Shown: positions 1-9,600, counted from the stretch's first letter. The stretch is 64,000 bases of DNA from Actinokineospora globicatena (GCF_024171945.1 NZ_JAMTCR010000004.1:496001-560000); one strand, 5' to 3'. Notes: generated from the letters alone by a model not told the origin. Made by a program: numbers and translations.

Positions 1-166
1 GACAGGGTGGGGGCTGGGGTTCGCGGGGGCGGCCTCCGGAACGGCGGCGCGAGGTGCTGGGGGCGGGCGACCAATCGCGATCTTGGGGGCTGGGGCTCGC
101 GGGGAGTGGTCGGCGGGTGGGGGCGTGCGAGGCTCGCCGGGAGCCGAGGGAGCGAGGGCTGGGGGG
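1..166. other. gene-free G-rich edge
   Basis: I see no convincing gene here; reading frames that cross it are shadows of the minus-strand gene that follows. The plus strand is strongly G-rich, and a 21-bp block (about 8-28) recurs with one mismatch at about 84-104. It probably lies downstream of the NUDIX-NYN gene. The G runs could form quadruplex structures, but nothing further can be supported. Confidence 0.4.
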
Positions 167-991
167 CTATTCGGGGAGGAGGTCTTGGAGCCAGCCGGGG
201 CCGATGTAGTCGGCGCCGACGGCGGTGCAGCGGGTGCGGAGTTCTCGGTCGGCGGTGACCACGAGGCAGCCGGGGTGGTCCTTGGCGACCTCGACGATCT
301 TGTCGTCGCCGTTGTGGTCGGCGGCGACCACGGTGACGCCGGGGACGGCCTTGGTGCGCCGGGCCTGGCCCTCGACGACCAGGATGATGTCCGGGTAGGC
401 GAGGTCGAAGGGCGGTAGGCCGGGGAAGCCGGTGGCGGCGGCGAGGCGGTCGCGGAGGTGGGCGGCGGCTCCGGCGCGGTCGCGCCACCAGCCGTCCGGG
501 CGGGAGCCCATCACGTTGGCGCAGTCCACCACCAGCACCCGGGGCGCCAGGCACTCGCGCAAGCGGGTCCAGTTGGCGGCGAAGGGGCCGAACAGGGGTA
601 GGTCTGTGACCTCGTCGACCGGTACCCAGGCCACCCCGGCGGTCTCGTCGGACACCGGGTCCACCGCGAAGCGCTCGTCGGCGGACGCGAGCACCGTCTC
701 GTAGGTCCACCCGTCGTGGTCTTCCACGAGGACGCCGAACGGGCGCACCAAGGTCGGGTCGAGCGAGCTCTCCTCGGCCGCCTCCCGCAGCGCCGCGGTG
801 ATCGTGTCCTCGTGGCTGTCGCGCGCGCCGCCGAACATCCCCCACGTGCCGCTGCCGCTGATGCCGCCCCCGCGCTGCTGCAGCAGGACGTGCCCGTCGG
901 CGACCGGCAGCAACCCGGCCGCGCCGTGCTCGCCCCAGTGCTCGTGCCCCTGCCCGCAGCGGACCATCCGGTCGCCGTCACCCCTGGTCAT
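167..991 (-). CDS. NUDIX hydrolase fused to a NYN/PIN-like domain
   Basis: The 274-aa product has two domains. The N-terminal half (about 10-135) is a NUDIX hydrolase with the box GGARDSHEDTITAALREAAE followed by ES, matching G-x5-E-x7-RE-x2-EE, so it probably cleaves a nucleoside diphosphate derivative. The C-terminal half (about 145-270) starts VVDCANVMGSRPDGWW and contains GDDKIVE and VVTADRELRTR. These acidic clusters are typical of NYN/YacP-like PIN-fold nucleases, a family often annotated as NTP pyrophosphohydrolase in actinobacteria. The ATG at 991 is chosen over an upstream ATG at 1015 because GGGAGGAG lies 4-5 bases before it. The neighbouring helicase is also on the minus strand, 63 bases upstream. 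Both substrates are unknown; the domain calls come from motifs. Confidence 0.85.
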   Translation of the reverse strand: MTRGDGDRMVRCGQGHEHWGEHGAAGLLPVADGHVLLQQRGGGISGSGTWGMFGGARDSHEDTITAALREAAEESSLDPTLVRPFGVLVEDHDGWTYETVLASADERFAVDPVSDETAGVAWVPVDEVTDLPLFGPFAANWTRLRECLAPRVLVVDCANVMGSRPDGWWRDRAGAAAHLRDRLAAATGFPGLPPFDLAYPDIILVVEGQARRTKAVPGVTVVAADHNGDDKIVEVAKDHPGCLVVTADRELRTRCTAVGADYIGPGWLQDLLPE

Positions 992-1054
992 CTGGCTCCT
1001 CCCTGTCGCGGGCACCTTATGGGAGCGGGCATCCGAGCACCCGCCGACGCACCG

Positions 1055-3553
1055 CTACAGCTCGCCGACCGCGGTGATGTGGACGACGGCGGCGCCCGCC
1101 TCGTCGGAGGCGGAGAGGTCGACCTCGGCGGTGAAGCCCCAGTCGTGGTCGCCAGCCGGGTCCTCGAAGATCTGGCGGACGAGCCAGCGCTCGGGTTCCT
1201 GGGTGATGATCAGCAGCGCCGGGCCGCGCGCGTCCGGGCCGACGCCGATCTGGCTGTGCAGGTCGTAGTACGGGTCCAGGGCGTCCGCCCAGGCGTCGGC
1301 GTCCCAGCCCGCGTCGCCGTCCAGGTCGCCGAGGGCGGTGTAGTCGCGGCGGGCGGCCAGTTGCACGCGGTGGAACAGCGCGTTGCGCACCAGGACGCGG
1401 AAAGCCCGCGTGTTGCTGGTGACCGCTGGCGGCGCCGTGTCGACCGGGACCTGGCCGTCCTCGGTGGGGTTGGTGAGCTTCTCCCACTCGTCGAGCAGGC
1501 TGGAGTCGACCTGGCGAACCAGCTCGCCGAGCCACTCGATGAGGTCGGCGACCTCCTCGGTCTTCGCCTCGTCCGGCACGGTCTGGCGGACCGCGCGGTA
1601 GGCGTCGGCGAGGTAGCGCAGCACCAGGCCCTCCGAGCGGGCCAGCGCGTAGAACGACACGTACTCGGTGAAGGTCATGGCGCGCTCGTACATGTCGCGC
1701 ACCACCGACTTGGGGGAGAGCTGGTGGTCGCCGACCCACGGGTGGCCGCGCCGGTAGGTCTCGAACATCGGCCCGAGCAGCTCCGCGAGCGGCTTGGGGT
1801 GGGTGACCGCCTCCAGCAGCTCCATCCGCTGGTCGTACTCGATGCCCTCGGCCTTCATCGCCTGCACGGCCTCGCCGCGCGCCTTGTGCGCCTGCGCGGA
1901 GAGCACCTGCCTCGGGTCGTCCAGTGTGGACTCCACAATGGACAGCAGGTCCAGCGGGTAGGACGGCGACTCGCGGTCGAGCAGCTCGACGGCGGCCAGC
2001 GCGAACGGCGAGAGCGGCTGGTTGAGCGCGAAGTCGAACTGCAGGTCGACGGTCAGCCGGACCCGGCGGCCCTGCTCGTCGGGCTCGTCGAGCCGTTCCA
2101 CCACACCGGATTCCAGCAGCCCGCGGTAGATCGCGATGGCCCGGCGGATGTGCCTGCGCTGCGCGGGCCGGTCCTCGTGGTTGTCCTCGAGCAGGTGGCG
2201 CATCGCGGCGAACGCGTCGCCGGGGCGGCCGATCACGTTGAGCAGCATGGAGTGGCTGACCTGGAAGCTGGAGGTCAGCGGCTCCGGTTCGGCGTCGCGC
2301 AGCCGCTCGAAGGTCGGCAGCCCCCAGGACACCATCCCCTCCGGCGGCTTCTTGCGGACGAACTTGCGCCGCTTCTTCGGGTCGTCGCCCAGCTTCGCCA
2401 GCGACTTCTCGTTCTCGATCACGTGCTCCGGCGCCTGCACCAGCACGGTGCCCAGGGTGTCGTAGCCCGCCCGGCCCGCGCGGCCCGCGATCTGGTGGAA
2501 CTCGCGCGCCTTGAGGATGCGGGTGCGCACCCCGTCGTACTTCGACAGCGCGGTGAACACGACCGTGCGGATCGGCACGTTGATGCCGACGCCCAGGGTG
2601 TCGGTGCCGCAGACGATCTTCATCAGGCCCGCCTGGGCCAGCCGCTCCACCAGCCGCCGGTACTTGGGCAGCATGCCCGCGTGGTGCACGCCGATGCCGT
2701 GGCGCACCAACCGCGACAGCGTCTTGCCGAACCCGGAGGAGAACCGGAAGTCGCCGATCAGCGCGGCGATGCGCTCCTTCTCCTCGCGGGTGCACACGTT
2801 GATGCTCATCAGCGCCTGCGCCCGCTCCAGCGCCGCCGCCTGGGTGAAGTGCACGACGTAGACCGGCGCCTGGTTGGTGCTGAGCAACTCCTCCAGCGCC
2901 TCGGTCAGCGGGGTCATGCCGAAGGAGTAGAACAGCGGGACCGGCCGCTGCGCCGAGGTCACCACTGCGGTGTCGCGGCCGGTGCGCCTGGTCAGGTCCT
3001 CCTTGAACCGGGTGACATCGCCCAGGGTCGCCGACATCAGCACGAACTGCGCCTTCGGCAGCTCGATCAGCGGGATCTGCCACGCCCAGCCGCGGTCGGG
3101 CTCGGCGTAGAAGTGGAACTCGTCCATGACGACCTGGCCGACGTCGGCCTCGGCGCCGTCGCGCAGCGCGATGTTGGCCAGGATCTCCGCGGTGCAGCAG
3201 ATGATCGGCGCGCCGCCGTTGACGCTGGAGTCGCCGGTCATCATGCCGACGTTCTCCGCGCCGAAGGTGTCGCACAGCGCGAAGAACTTCTCCGACACCA
3301 GCGCCTTGATCGGCGCGGTGTAGAAGGTCCGCTTCCCGTGCGCCAGTGCGGTGAAGTGCGCGCCGGTGGCCACCAGGCTCTTGCCGGACCCGGTCGGCGT
3401 GCTGAGGATGACGTTGGCGCCGGAGACGATCTCCATCAACGCCTCCTCCTGCGCCGGGTACAGGGCGAGGCCCTGGTCTGCGGCCCAAGTGGCGAACGCG
3501 TCGAACAGGTCATCCGGGTCGGGGGAGGCGGGCAGCCGCGCGGTGAGCGTCAT
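1055..3553 (-). CDS. DEAD/DEAH-type helicase with DUF3516 C-terminus
   Basis: This is an 832-aa superfamily 2 helicase of the actinobacterial DUF3516 group, probably acting on RNA. Walker A STPTGSGKS is at about 51-59. The Walker B box is DEFH (about 144-147) rather than DEAD or DEAH. SAT motif LMSATLGD and motif VI HQIAGRAGRAGYD are present, so the ATPase core looks intact. The C-terminal half is the helical DUF3516 region. The ATG at 3553 has no clear Shine-Dalgarno sequence, so a leaderless or weakly initiated message is possible. The gene is related to, but distinct from, HelY/Ski2-like helicases. It is well separated from the upstream gene by two large hairpins. Confidence 0.88.
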   Translation of the reverse strand: MTLTARLPASPDPDDLFDAFATWAADQGLALYPAQEEALMEIVSGANVILSTPTGSGKSLVATGAHFTALAHGKRTFYTAPIKALVSEKFFALCDTFGAENVGMMTGDSSVNGGAPIICCTAEILANIALRDGAEADVGQVVMDEFHFYAEPDRGWAWQIPLIELPKAQFVLMSATLGDVTRFKEDLTRRTGRDTAVVTSAQRPVPLFYSFGMTPLTEALEELLSTNQAPVYVVHFTQAAALERAQALMSINVCTREEKERIAALIGDFRFSSGFGKTLSRLVRHGIGVHHAGMLPKYRRLVERLAQAGLMKIVCGTDTLGVGINVPIRTVVFTALSKYDGVRTRILKAREFHQIAGRAGRAGYDTLGTVLVQAPEHVIENEKSLAKLGDDPKKRRKFVRKKPPEGMVSWGLPTFERLRDAEPEPLTSSFQVSHSMLLNVIGRPGDAFAAMRHLLEDNHEDRPAQRRHIRRAIAIYRGLLESGVVERLDEPDEQGRRVRLTVDLQFDFALNQPLSPFALAAVELLDRESPSYPLDLLSIVESTLDDPRQVLSAQAHKARGEAVQAMKAEGIEYDQRMELLEAVTHPKPLAELLGPMFETYRRGHPWVGDHQLSPKSVVRDMYERAMTFTEYVSFYALARSEGLVLRYLADAYRAVRQTVPDEAKTEEVADLIEWLGELVRQVDSSLLDEWEKLTNPTEDGQVPVDTAPPAVTSNTRAFRVLVRNALFHRVQLAARRDYTALGDLDGDAGWDADAWADALDPYYDLHSQIGVGPDARGPALLIITQEPERWLVRQIFEDPAGDHDWGFTAEVDLSASDEAGAAVVHITAVGEL

Positions 3554-3625
3554 GGTGCTGACGATCGTGCCAGTTCACCCCACCGGCGGCACGCACCGGT
3601 CCGGGGCTCGGTGCCGGTGCGCGTC

Positions 3626-3663
3626 GCGACGCCCGCACCGGCAGGGGGCGGTGCGGGCGTCGC
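3626..3663. terminator. 15-bp perfect stem-loop
   Basis: Arms at 3626-3640 and 3649-3663 are perfect 15-bp inverted repeats around an 8-base loop. The hairpin lies after the stop of the minus-strand gene at 3866-4342 and upstream of the helicase, so it may terminate that transcript. There is no T-run, which is common for actinobacterial terminators. Confidence 0.55.
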
Positions 3664-3674
3664 GCGCGGGGGTG

Positions 3675-3726
3675 GGCGGGTCGCCGCGCGACGCGTCCGC
3701 GTCGCAGGGGTGCGCGGCGACCCGCC
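3675..3726. terminator. nested 15-bp stem-loop
   Basis: Outer arms 3675-3689 and 3712-3726 pair perfectly over 15 bp. A second hairpin (GCGACGC at 3688-3694 with GCGTCGC at 3699-3705) lies in the loop and partly overlaps the outer arm. With the hairpin at 3626-3663 it forms a tandem structured block in the 312-bp gap between 3554 and 3865. No coding sequence is visible in the gap. Confidence 0.5.
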
Positions 3727-3865
3727 GGTGGCCCAGCGGCTCGGCGGGGGATCCGAGCCGGTTGTGCTCACCAGGTCCGTAGACAGCGGCGGTCGGGGGC
3801 CGCCGCCATCCACTGGACAAAGGTCGATTGAGAGAAAGCGAAAGACACGCCAGACAGGAAGGCGT

Positions 3866-4342
3866 TCAGAACCTGTGCCCGTAGAGCACGCTGCGGACGG
3901 CGCCCACCACGGAGGTGAACAGCGGGAGGCTGGGGTGGTCCACGTCGGGGGCGGTCGCCCAGAAGGCGGTGGCGCGGTCGGTGTGGGCGGTGGGCAGCAG
4001 GACCCGCGAGGTCACCGGCTCCACACCGGGGGGCAGCGGCCTGCGGTGGTGCTCGTCGGGGATGGGCTGGGTGAGGAACGTCCACTCGGTGCGCTTGCCG
4101 GGGACCGCGAGCACCGGACCGGCCAGCATCCGCAGGCGCAGCCACCACTGCACCTCGGCGCCGAGCCCGGCGCGCATGCGCAGGCCGCCGATCTGCTCGG
4201 TGCCCAGGTCCAGGTACGCGCCGAGCGCGTCCCCGTCCACCGGCCAGCCGAGTCTCCTCCGGTAGTCCGGCACGTCGAACGTCGGCGCGGTATCCACGCC
4301 CCCGTCCAGCGCGCGCAGGTCGGACAGTTCCGCCGCGGTCAT
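3866..4342 (-). CDS. conserved hypothetical protein
   Basis: A 158-aa protein I do not recognise. It lacks a signal peptide and membrane segments. Visible features are a Trp-rich central stretch (EVQWWLRLRM), WTFLTQP, and a run near RVLLPTAHTDRATAFWATAP before the C-terminus. Its general look (WPVDGDALGAYLDLGTEQIGG, then a strand-rich end) faintly recalls small actinobacterial proteins related to the N-terminus of bifunctional primase/polymerases, but this is weak. The ATG at 4342 is preceded by AGGTGG about 6 bases upstream. It stands alone on the minus strand, with tandem hairpins downstream. Confidence 0.6.
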   Translation of the reverse strand: MTAAELSDLRALDGGVDTAPTFDVPDYRRRLGWPVDGDALGAYLDLGTEQIGGLRMRAGLGAEVQWWLRLRMLAGPVLAVPGKRTEWTFLTQPIPDEHHRRPLPPGVEPVTSRVLLPTAHTDRATAFWATAPDVDHPSLPLFTSVVGAVRSVLYGHRF

Positions 4343-4595
4343 GGCGAGCCACCTTTCGCCGTCGGCGTCCGGAGTGCCCGTGTGGTGGCCTGGTTGCCCG
4401 GCCGTCGACTGTCGTTCACCAGGATGGGTGACGGATTCCGGCTGGACTCATCTCAACCGGGCATAACCCCGGCGTGATACCGGCCACACAGTGGCGATGA
4501 ACCCGCAGGTCACACCATCTGTACCGGTCCGCTGACGCGGCTACAGCGGGAAGTGGGAACGTTCGGCCCTAGACGCTGTTCCCCAGGTCGGCGTC

Positions 4596-5435
4596 TCAGA
4601 CGCGCTCGTGCGCGCTGAGCACCTTGCGCAGCAGCCCGTGCGGGTTGCCGTGCCTGCGCCACTCACGCGGGTAGCCCAGCGACACCTCTTGGAACCGCAC
4701 GCCGTCGTAGTGCGTGATCCGCGGGATGTGCAGGTGCCCGTACACGACGACCGCGGTCGGGAACCGGGTGTGCCAGTCCGCGGTCAGCTCGGTGCCGCAC
4801 CACTGGGCGAACTCGGGGTACCGCAGCACCCTGGTCGGCTCCCGCACCAGCGGGTAGTGGTTGACCAGCACGAACGGCGCGGTCGGGTCGGCGGCGGCCG
4901 CCAACCGCACCTCGGTCTCGGCGACCCGCGCCCGGCACCAGTCGTCCCGGCTCGGGTACGGGTCGGGGTGCAGGTAGTACTCGTCGGTGCAGACCACGCC
5001 GCTGGCGTGCGCGATCTCCAGCGCCTCCGCCTTGGTCGACGCCCCCTCCGGCCGGAAGGTGTAGTCGTAGCCCAGGTGCAGCGGCGCGATCCGGACCCGG
5101 CCGTCCTCGCCCTCCCACAGCGGGTACTCGTCCTCCGGCGTGACCACCCCGATCTCGCGGCACATGTCCACGAACGCCTGGTAGCGCTCCACGCCACGGG
5201 CCTGCACGGCGTCGGCGGGCATCGTCCACAGCTCGTGGTTGCCCGGCGCCCACACCACCCGCGCGAACCGGCCCGCCAGCAGCTCCAGCGCCCACCGCAC
5301 GTCCGCGACCTGCTCGGCAACGTCACCGGCGACGATCAACCAGTCCTCGGGCGACTCGGGGTGCAGACCCCGCACGATCTCGCGGTTCTCCGCGTACGAG
5401 ATGTGCAGGTCGCTGATCGCCAGGAGAGTGCCCAC
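4596..5435 (-). CDS. calcineurin-like metallophosphoesterase
   Basis: A 279-aa cytoplasmic metallophosphoesterase. The family's metal-binding motifs are all present: DLH near the start (AISDLHIS), GDV (IVAGDVAEQ), GNHE (APGNHELW), a later NHYPL and a final GHLH (VVYGHLHIPR). These would bind two metal ions and hydrolyse a phosphoester or pyrophosphate bond; the substrate cannot be read from sequence. In many actinobacteria a related gene adjoins a phosphopantetheinyl transferase, but none is seen here. The start is GTG at 5435 with only a weak GGGAAG element upstream. The upstream gap to the anti-sigma gene is filled by a 26-bp tandem repeat. Confidence 0.87.
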   Translation of the reverse strand: MGTLLAISDLHISYAENREIVRGLHPESPEDWLIVAGDVAEQVADVRWALELLAGRFARVVWAPGNHELWTMPADAVQARGVERYQAFVDMCREIGVVTPEDEYPLWEGEDGRVRIAPLHLGYDYTFRPEGASTKAEALEIAHASGVVCTDEYYLHPDPYPSRDDWCRARVAETEVRLAAAADPTAPFVLVNHYPLVREPTRVLRYPEFAQWCGTELTADWHTRFPTAVVVYGHLHIPRITHYDGVRFQEVSLGYPREWRRHGNPHGLLRKVLSAHERV

Positions 5436-5514
5436 GCGGTCGATCTTCCCATCAACGGCGGCGGCGTGGGGGAGACGCGCGTCTCCGCTCCACCAGACCG
5501 CCGCTCGCGGACAG

Positions 5515-5720
5515 TCACCTCGCCCGCCGCTTCCGGACGGTTACCTCGCCTGGCGTTGCGCGCTGTTACTTGCCCGGCGCTTGCGCGCAGTTACCTCGCC
5601 CGGCGCTTGCGCACTGCTACCTTGCCCGGCGGGTGCGCGCTGTTACCTCGCCCGGCGGGTGCGCACTGTTATCTCGCCCGGCGCTTGCGCACTGTTACCT
5701 TGCCCGGCGCTTGCGCACCG
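5515..5720. repeat. 26-bp tandem repeat spanning a stop codon
   Basis: Eight imperfect units of 25-26 bp begin at 5515, 5541, 5566, 5591, 5617, 5643, 5669 and 5695. On the minus strand each unit reads as a basic tail (VRKRRAR or a close variant) followed in most units by TAA or TAG. The unit at 5695 is the true 3' end of the anti-sigma gene; the others lie beyond its stop. Because 26 is not a multiple of 3, successive units place the same tail and stop in successive frames. Confidence 0.9.
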
Positions 5721-6108
5721 TGATGTGCACCGGCGGCCGGACGCCCTCGCCCAGCCCGGTCTCCACCTCGTCGGCCAGGGTCCGCAGCACGTGCCAGCCG
5801 AAGGTGTCGGTCGCGGGCGGGCGGCCGTCGCGGGAACGGGTGCTGGCGTGGAAGACCACCTCGGTGCCCCGGTCGGTCCCCGGCACCCGGGTGAACCGGC
5901 ACTCCAGGTCGGCCGACGGCGCGGCGAGCACGATCAGCTGCGAGCACACCTCGTCCACCGCCAGCCGCAGGTCGGCGATCTCGTCGACGGTGAAGTCGGC
6001 GGCCATCGCCACCGCGGCGGCCACCCCGCGCACCACGGGCAGGTTGACCAGGTCAGCGCGCAGCCGCAGCTCGACATCGGCCACCTCGGGCTGGGTGGGG
6101 TCGCTCAC
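5695..6108 (-). CDS. rsbW: RsbW/UsfX-like anti-sigma factor kinase
   Basis: A 137-aa HATPase-fold anti-sigma factor of the SigF/SigB type. It closely resembles mycobacterial UsfX (RsbW) in the segment DLRLAVDEVCSQLI (N-box region) and in TFGWHVLRTLADEVET near the C-terminus. Such proteins bind a stress sigma factor and phosphorylate an STAS antagonist. The start is GTG at 6108, set by GAGGAG six bases upstream; a longer in-frame extension to 6273 lacks coding character. The C-terminus ITVRKRRAR is encoded by the first unit of the tandem repeat. In mycobacteria the sigma gene follows directly; here only the repeat and a phosphoesterase follow. An STAS gene lies divergently 180 bases away. Confidence 0.85.
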   Translation of the reverse strand: MSDPTQPEVADVELRLRADLVNLPVVRGVAAAVAMAADFTVDEIADLRLAVDEVCSQLIVLAAPSADLECRFTRVPGTDRGTEVVFHASTRSRDGRPPATDTFGWHVLRTLADEVETGLGEGVRPPVHITVRKRRAR

Positions 6109-6287
6109 CTGGGACTCCTCGGGGTCGCGTGCCTGGCCGGGACCGGTCCGACGGGCCATCCCCCTGCCCCGGTTCCCCGCCGCGCTGGGACGGCTCGATC
6201 CGACGGCGCAGAACCTACTAGGGTGGTCACCGAGGCGGTTGAGCAGCCAGCCGCCACACCGTCGTGTCCACACCCCGAAGGGCTGCC

Positions 6288-6644
6288 ATGAGTACGTCCG
6301 ACCTGCTGACGGTCGAGTTCGCCGACCGCGACGACGCGGTGCTGCTGCGCGTGCGCGGCGAGATCGACATGGGCACCGCGCCCGCGCTGCGCGACCACCT
6401 GGAGAGCGCGGTCACCAGCGGCGACCAGGCCGCGCCCGTGCTGCTCGACCTGACCAAGGTCGGGTTCCTCGCCTCCGCGGGCCTGGCCCTGCTGGTCGAG
6501 TACCACACCCGGTGCCGGGACGCGGGCCGCTCGCTGCGGGTGCTCACCGACGGCGGCGCGGTGCTGCGGGCCATCCAGGTCAGCTCGCTGGACAACGTGC
6601 TCGAGGTGCACCCGTCGGTCGAGGCCGCGCTCGCCGAGGGCTGA
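6288..6644 (+). CDS. STAS-domain anti-anti-sigma factor
   Basis: A 118-aa single STAS domain (RsbV/SpoIIAA type). The phosphorylation-loop region reads DLTKVGFLASAGLALL, where the conserved D-S-S/A-G-L pattern has become A-S-A-G-L; Ser in SAG is the likely phospho-acceptor. When dephosphorylated, such proteins bind the anti-sigma kinase and free the sigma factor. The ATG at 6288 is preceded by GAAGGG; an ATG at 6264 is less well placed. The divergent rsbW-like gene and the convergent SpoIIE-phosphatase hybrid 8 bases downstream are natural partners, as kinase and phosphatase for this switch protein. Direct interaction is inferred. Confidence 0.88.
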   Translation: MSTSDLLTVEFADRDDAVLLRVRGEIDMGTAPALRDHLESAVTSGDQAAPVLLDLTKVGFLASAGLALLVEYHTRCRDAGRSLRVLTDGGAVLRAIQVSSLDNVLEVHPSVEAALAEG

Positions 6645-6652
6645 GCGCCGGT

Positions 6653-9600
6653 TCAGGGTCGTCCGGTCAGGGGTTGCCGGTACAGCAGGACCGCCACGTC
6701 GTCGTCGTGCCCGCCGGTGGGCAGCAGTTCCACCAGCAGCTTGTCGGCGATCTCGGCCGGGTCCAGCTCCCGGTTGACCCGCAGCGCCTCGGCGGCCCGC
6801 GCCATGCCCTCGTCCAGCGTCTCCCCGCGCCGCTCGACCAGACCGTCGGTGTAGAGCAGCAGCGTGCAGCCGGGTGTCAGCGCTACCGACGCCTCCGCAC
6901 GCGGGCCGGTGCTCGGCACGGCGAGCGGCACCGAGGTGCCCCGGTCCAGCAGCTCGGAGTCCCCGCCGGGGCCGACCACGATCGCGGGCGGGTGGCCCGC
7001 GCTGCTGTAGACCAGCTCGCCGCGCCCGTGGTCGATGATCGCGCAGAACAGCGTGGTGCAGAACGCGCCGGGCAGCAGCTCGGCGAAGTCGTCCAGCGCG
7101 GCCAGCAGGTCCGCCGGTCCGATCGCGCGCAGCAGCAACGCCCGGCACGCGCTGCGCAGCTGCCCCATCACCGACGCCGCGGCCAGGCCGCGCCCGACGC
7201 AGTCGCCCACCACCACGGCGGTCCGGTCCCCGTCGAGGGTGAGCACGTCGTACCAGTCGCCGCCGACCTCCAGCGGGCTCACCGCGGGCTCGTAGCGCAC
7301 CGCGAACCCCTCGGGCAGGTTCGTCGGCCCGAGGATGGAGCGCTGCAGCGTCTCGGAGACCGTGCGCAGCGACTCGTAGGACCTGGCCCGGCTCAACGCG
7401 ACGCCGAACTGGCCGCACAGCGCGCTGAACAGGTACCGGTCCACCTCCGGGAGCACGGTGGGGTGGGCGAACGGCACCCACGCGGCGGTCGGTGGCGCGG
7501 AGGTGTCGAGCGGGCCCGCGATGCCCAGCGCGGCACCGGACTGGTCGGTGACGACCTGGGGAACCCGGGTCGTCCTGGCCGCCACGAGGGCGATCCGCGC
7601 CCGCTCCGGTAGGTCCGCCCAGGTGGTCGGCGGGTCGGCGGCGAGCACCTCGGGGGCGTCCGGCGCCGTGGTGGTCAGGTCGGGCGGCCAGCTGACGACC
7701 ACCGCTGGTTCACCCCGCCATGCCCGACCGAGCCAGCGCACCCCGGCGTCGAGCACCTGCTCCACCCCGGTCACCTCCGCGAGCGCGGCGCCGAAGCCCG
7801 CTTGGACCTGGTCGCGTTCCGCGGCCCGCACGTCGGCGGTGACCTCGCGCAGCGTCCCGACGAACACCTGCCTGCCGTCGGCGCGGCCGGGCACCCGGTT
7901 CAACGACATCGACACCCAGATGTCGCGGCCGTCGGCGCGGCGCGCGGGCAGCACGTGGCGGCCGCCGCCCCCGGCGAGCGCGGCGGCGAGCACCCGGTCC
8001 CGGTCGGCGGCCAGGTCCGGGTCCGTCGGCCACCACGGGTACGGCGGGGCGTAGGGCAGGCCCTCGGCGCCGTAGCCCAGGATCGTGCCGCAGGCCGCGT
8101 TCATCTCCAGCATCGTGCCGTCCGCGTCGACGGTGAAGAACCCGTCCTCCAGCGCGTCGACCAGCGCCGCCCGCCACGCCGTCTGGTGCGTGCGCAGCCT
8201 GGCCAGTTCCAGCGTCGAGCGGACCCGCGCGATCAGCTCCAGCGAGGAGAACGGCTTGACCACGTAGTCGTCGGCGCCCGCGGACAGGCCCTCGACCGCG
8301 GCCTCCTCACCCGCGCGCGCCGACAGCAGGATCACCGGGACCTGTTCGGTGGCCGGGTTCCCGCGCAGCGCGGCGAGCAGCCCGAAGCCGTCGAGCCCCG
8401 GCATGGTCACGTCGCTGAGCACCAGGTCCGGGCGCCGCGCGCGGATGAGGGCCAGTGCCTGCTCGCCGTTGGCGGCGACGGTGACCGGCCAGTGCGCGCC
8501 GAGCAGCCGGGCCAGGAACCCGCGCAGGTCCGCGTTGTCCTCCACCACCAGCACCGTCGCGCCTGCGGTCCGCCCGGCCAGCGCCCACCCGCCCGCCTCG
8601 GTGTCCACCTGGTCGTCGTCGGTCCAGCCGTACGCCTCGTCCAGATAGGAGTCCACAGTGGACACGGGAACGCCCTCGGCAGGCGCGCTGGCGCCGCTGC
8701 CGTGCGGGAGGGTGATGGTGAACGCCGTGCCGACCCCGGGGGTGCTGGTCACCGCGATCTCGCCGTCGTGCAGGTGCACCAGTTCCTGCACCAGGGCCAA
8801 CCCGATGCCGGTGCCCTCCTGGGACCGGCCGCCCGCGCCGCGCACCCGGTGGAACCGGCGGAACAGCAGCGGCACCTGGTCCTCGGCGATCCCGAGCCCG
8901 GTGTCGGCGACCGTGACGGCCACCCGTTCGCCCAGCTCGCTGACCGTCACGCGGATGTGGCCCGCCAGGGTGAACTTGACCGCGTTGGACAACAGGTTCA
9001 GCAGGATCCGCTGCCACATCTCGCGGTCGACGTAGACCGGGCGGGCCAGCCGGGGGCAGTCCAGCCGGAGGTCCAGCCCGGCGCGGTCGACCGCCGGGTG
9101 GAACGACATCGCGATCGCGCGGGTGAACGCGCCCAGGTCCGTGCCCACCGGCTCCGGTCTCAGCGCGCCGCTCTCGATCCGGGTGAAGTCGAGGATGTTG
9201 TCGACCATCCGGCGCAACCTGGCCGCGTTGCGCCGGATCAGCTCCAGCCGGTCGCGCTGCCTGGGGCCCGGCGGGTCGTCCAGGTCGATGAGCGCGTCCT
9301 CGGCGGGACCGGCGATCAACGTCAACGGCGTGCGCAGCTCGTGGCTGATGTTGGCGAACAGCTCCGTCTTGGCCCGGTCCAGCTCGGCCAGCGCCCTGGC
9401 CCGCAACCGCTCCTGCTCCTGGGCCACCGCCCGCGACAGCACGGCCGAGATCGTCGCGGCCAGCAGGTCGAGGAACTCCCGGTACGGACCGCCGACCTCC
9501 AGCATCGGGTTCACCCGCACGACCAGCACACCGGCGGTGGAACTGGCCGAGAGCAACGGCAACGCCAGCGTCCCCGGGTCCGGCCACGCCGCCGCCCCGC

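Noticed and set aside
716-4477. 1253-codon plus-strand open frame opposite the NUDIX and helicase genes
   Set aside because: The translation is Arg/Val/His-rich low-complexity and it lies antisense to genes with clear catalytic motifs.
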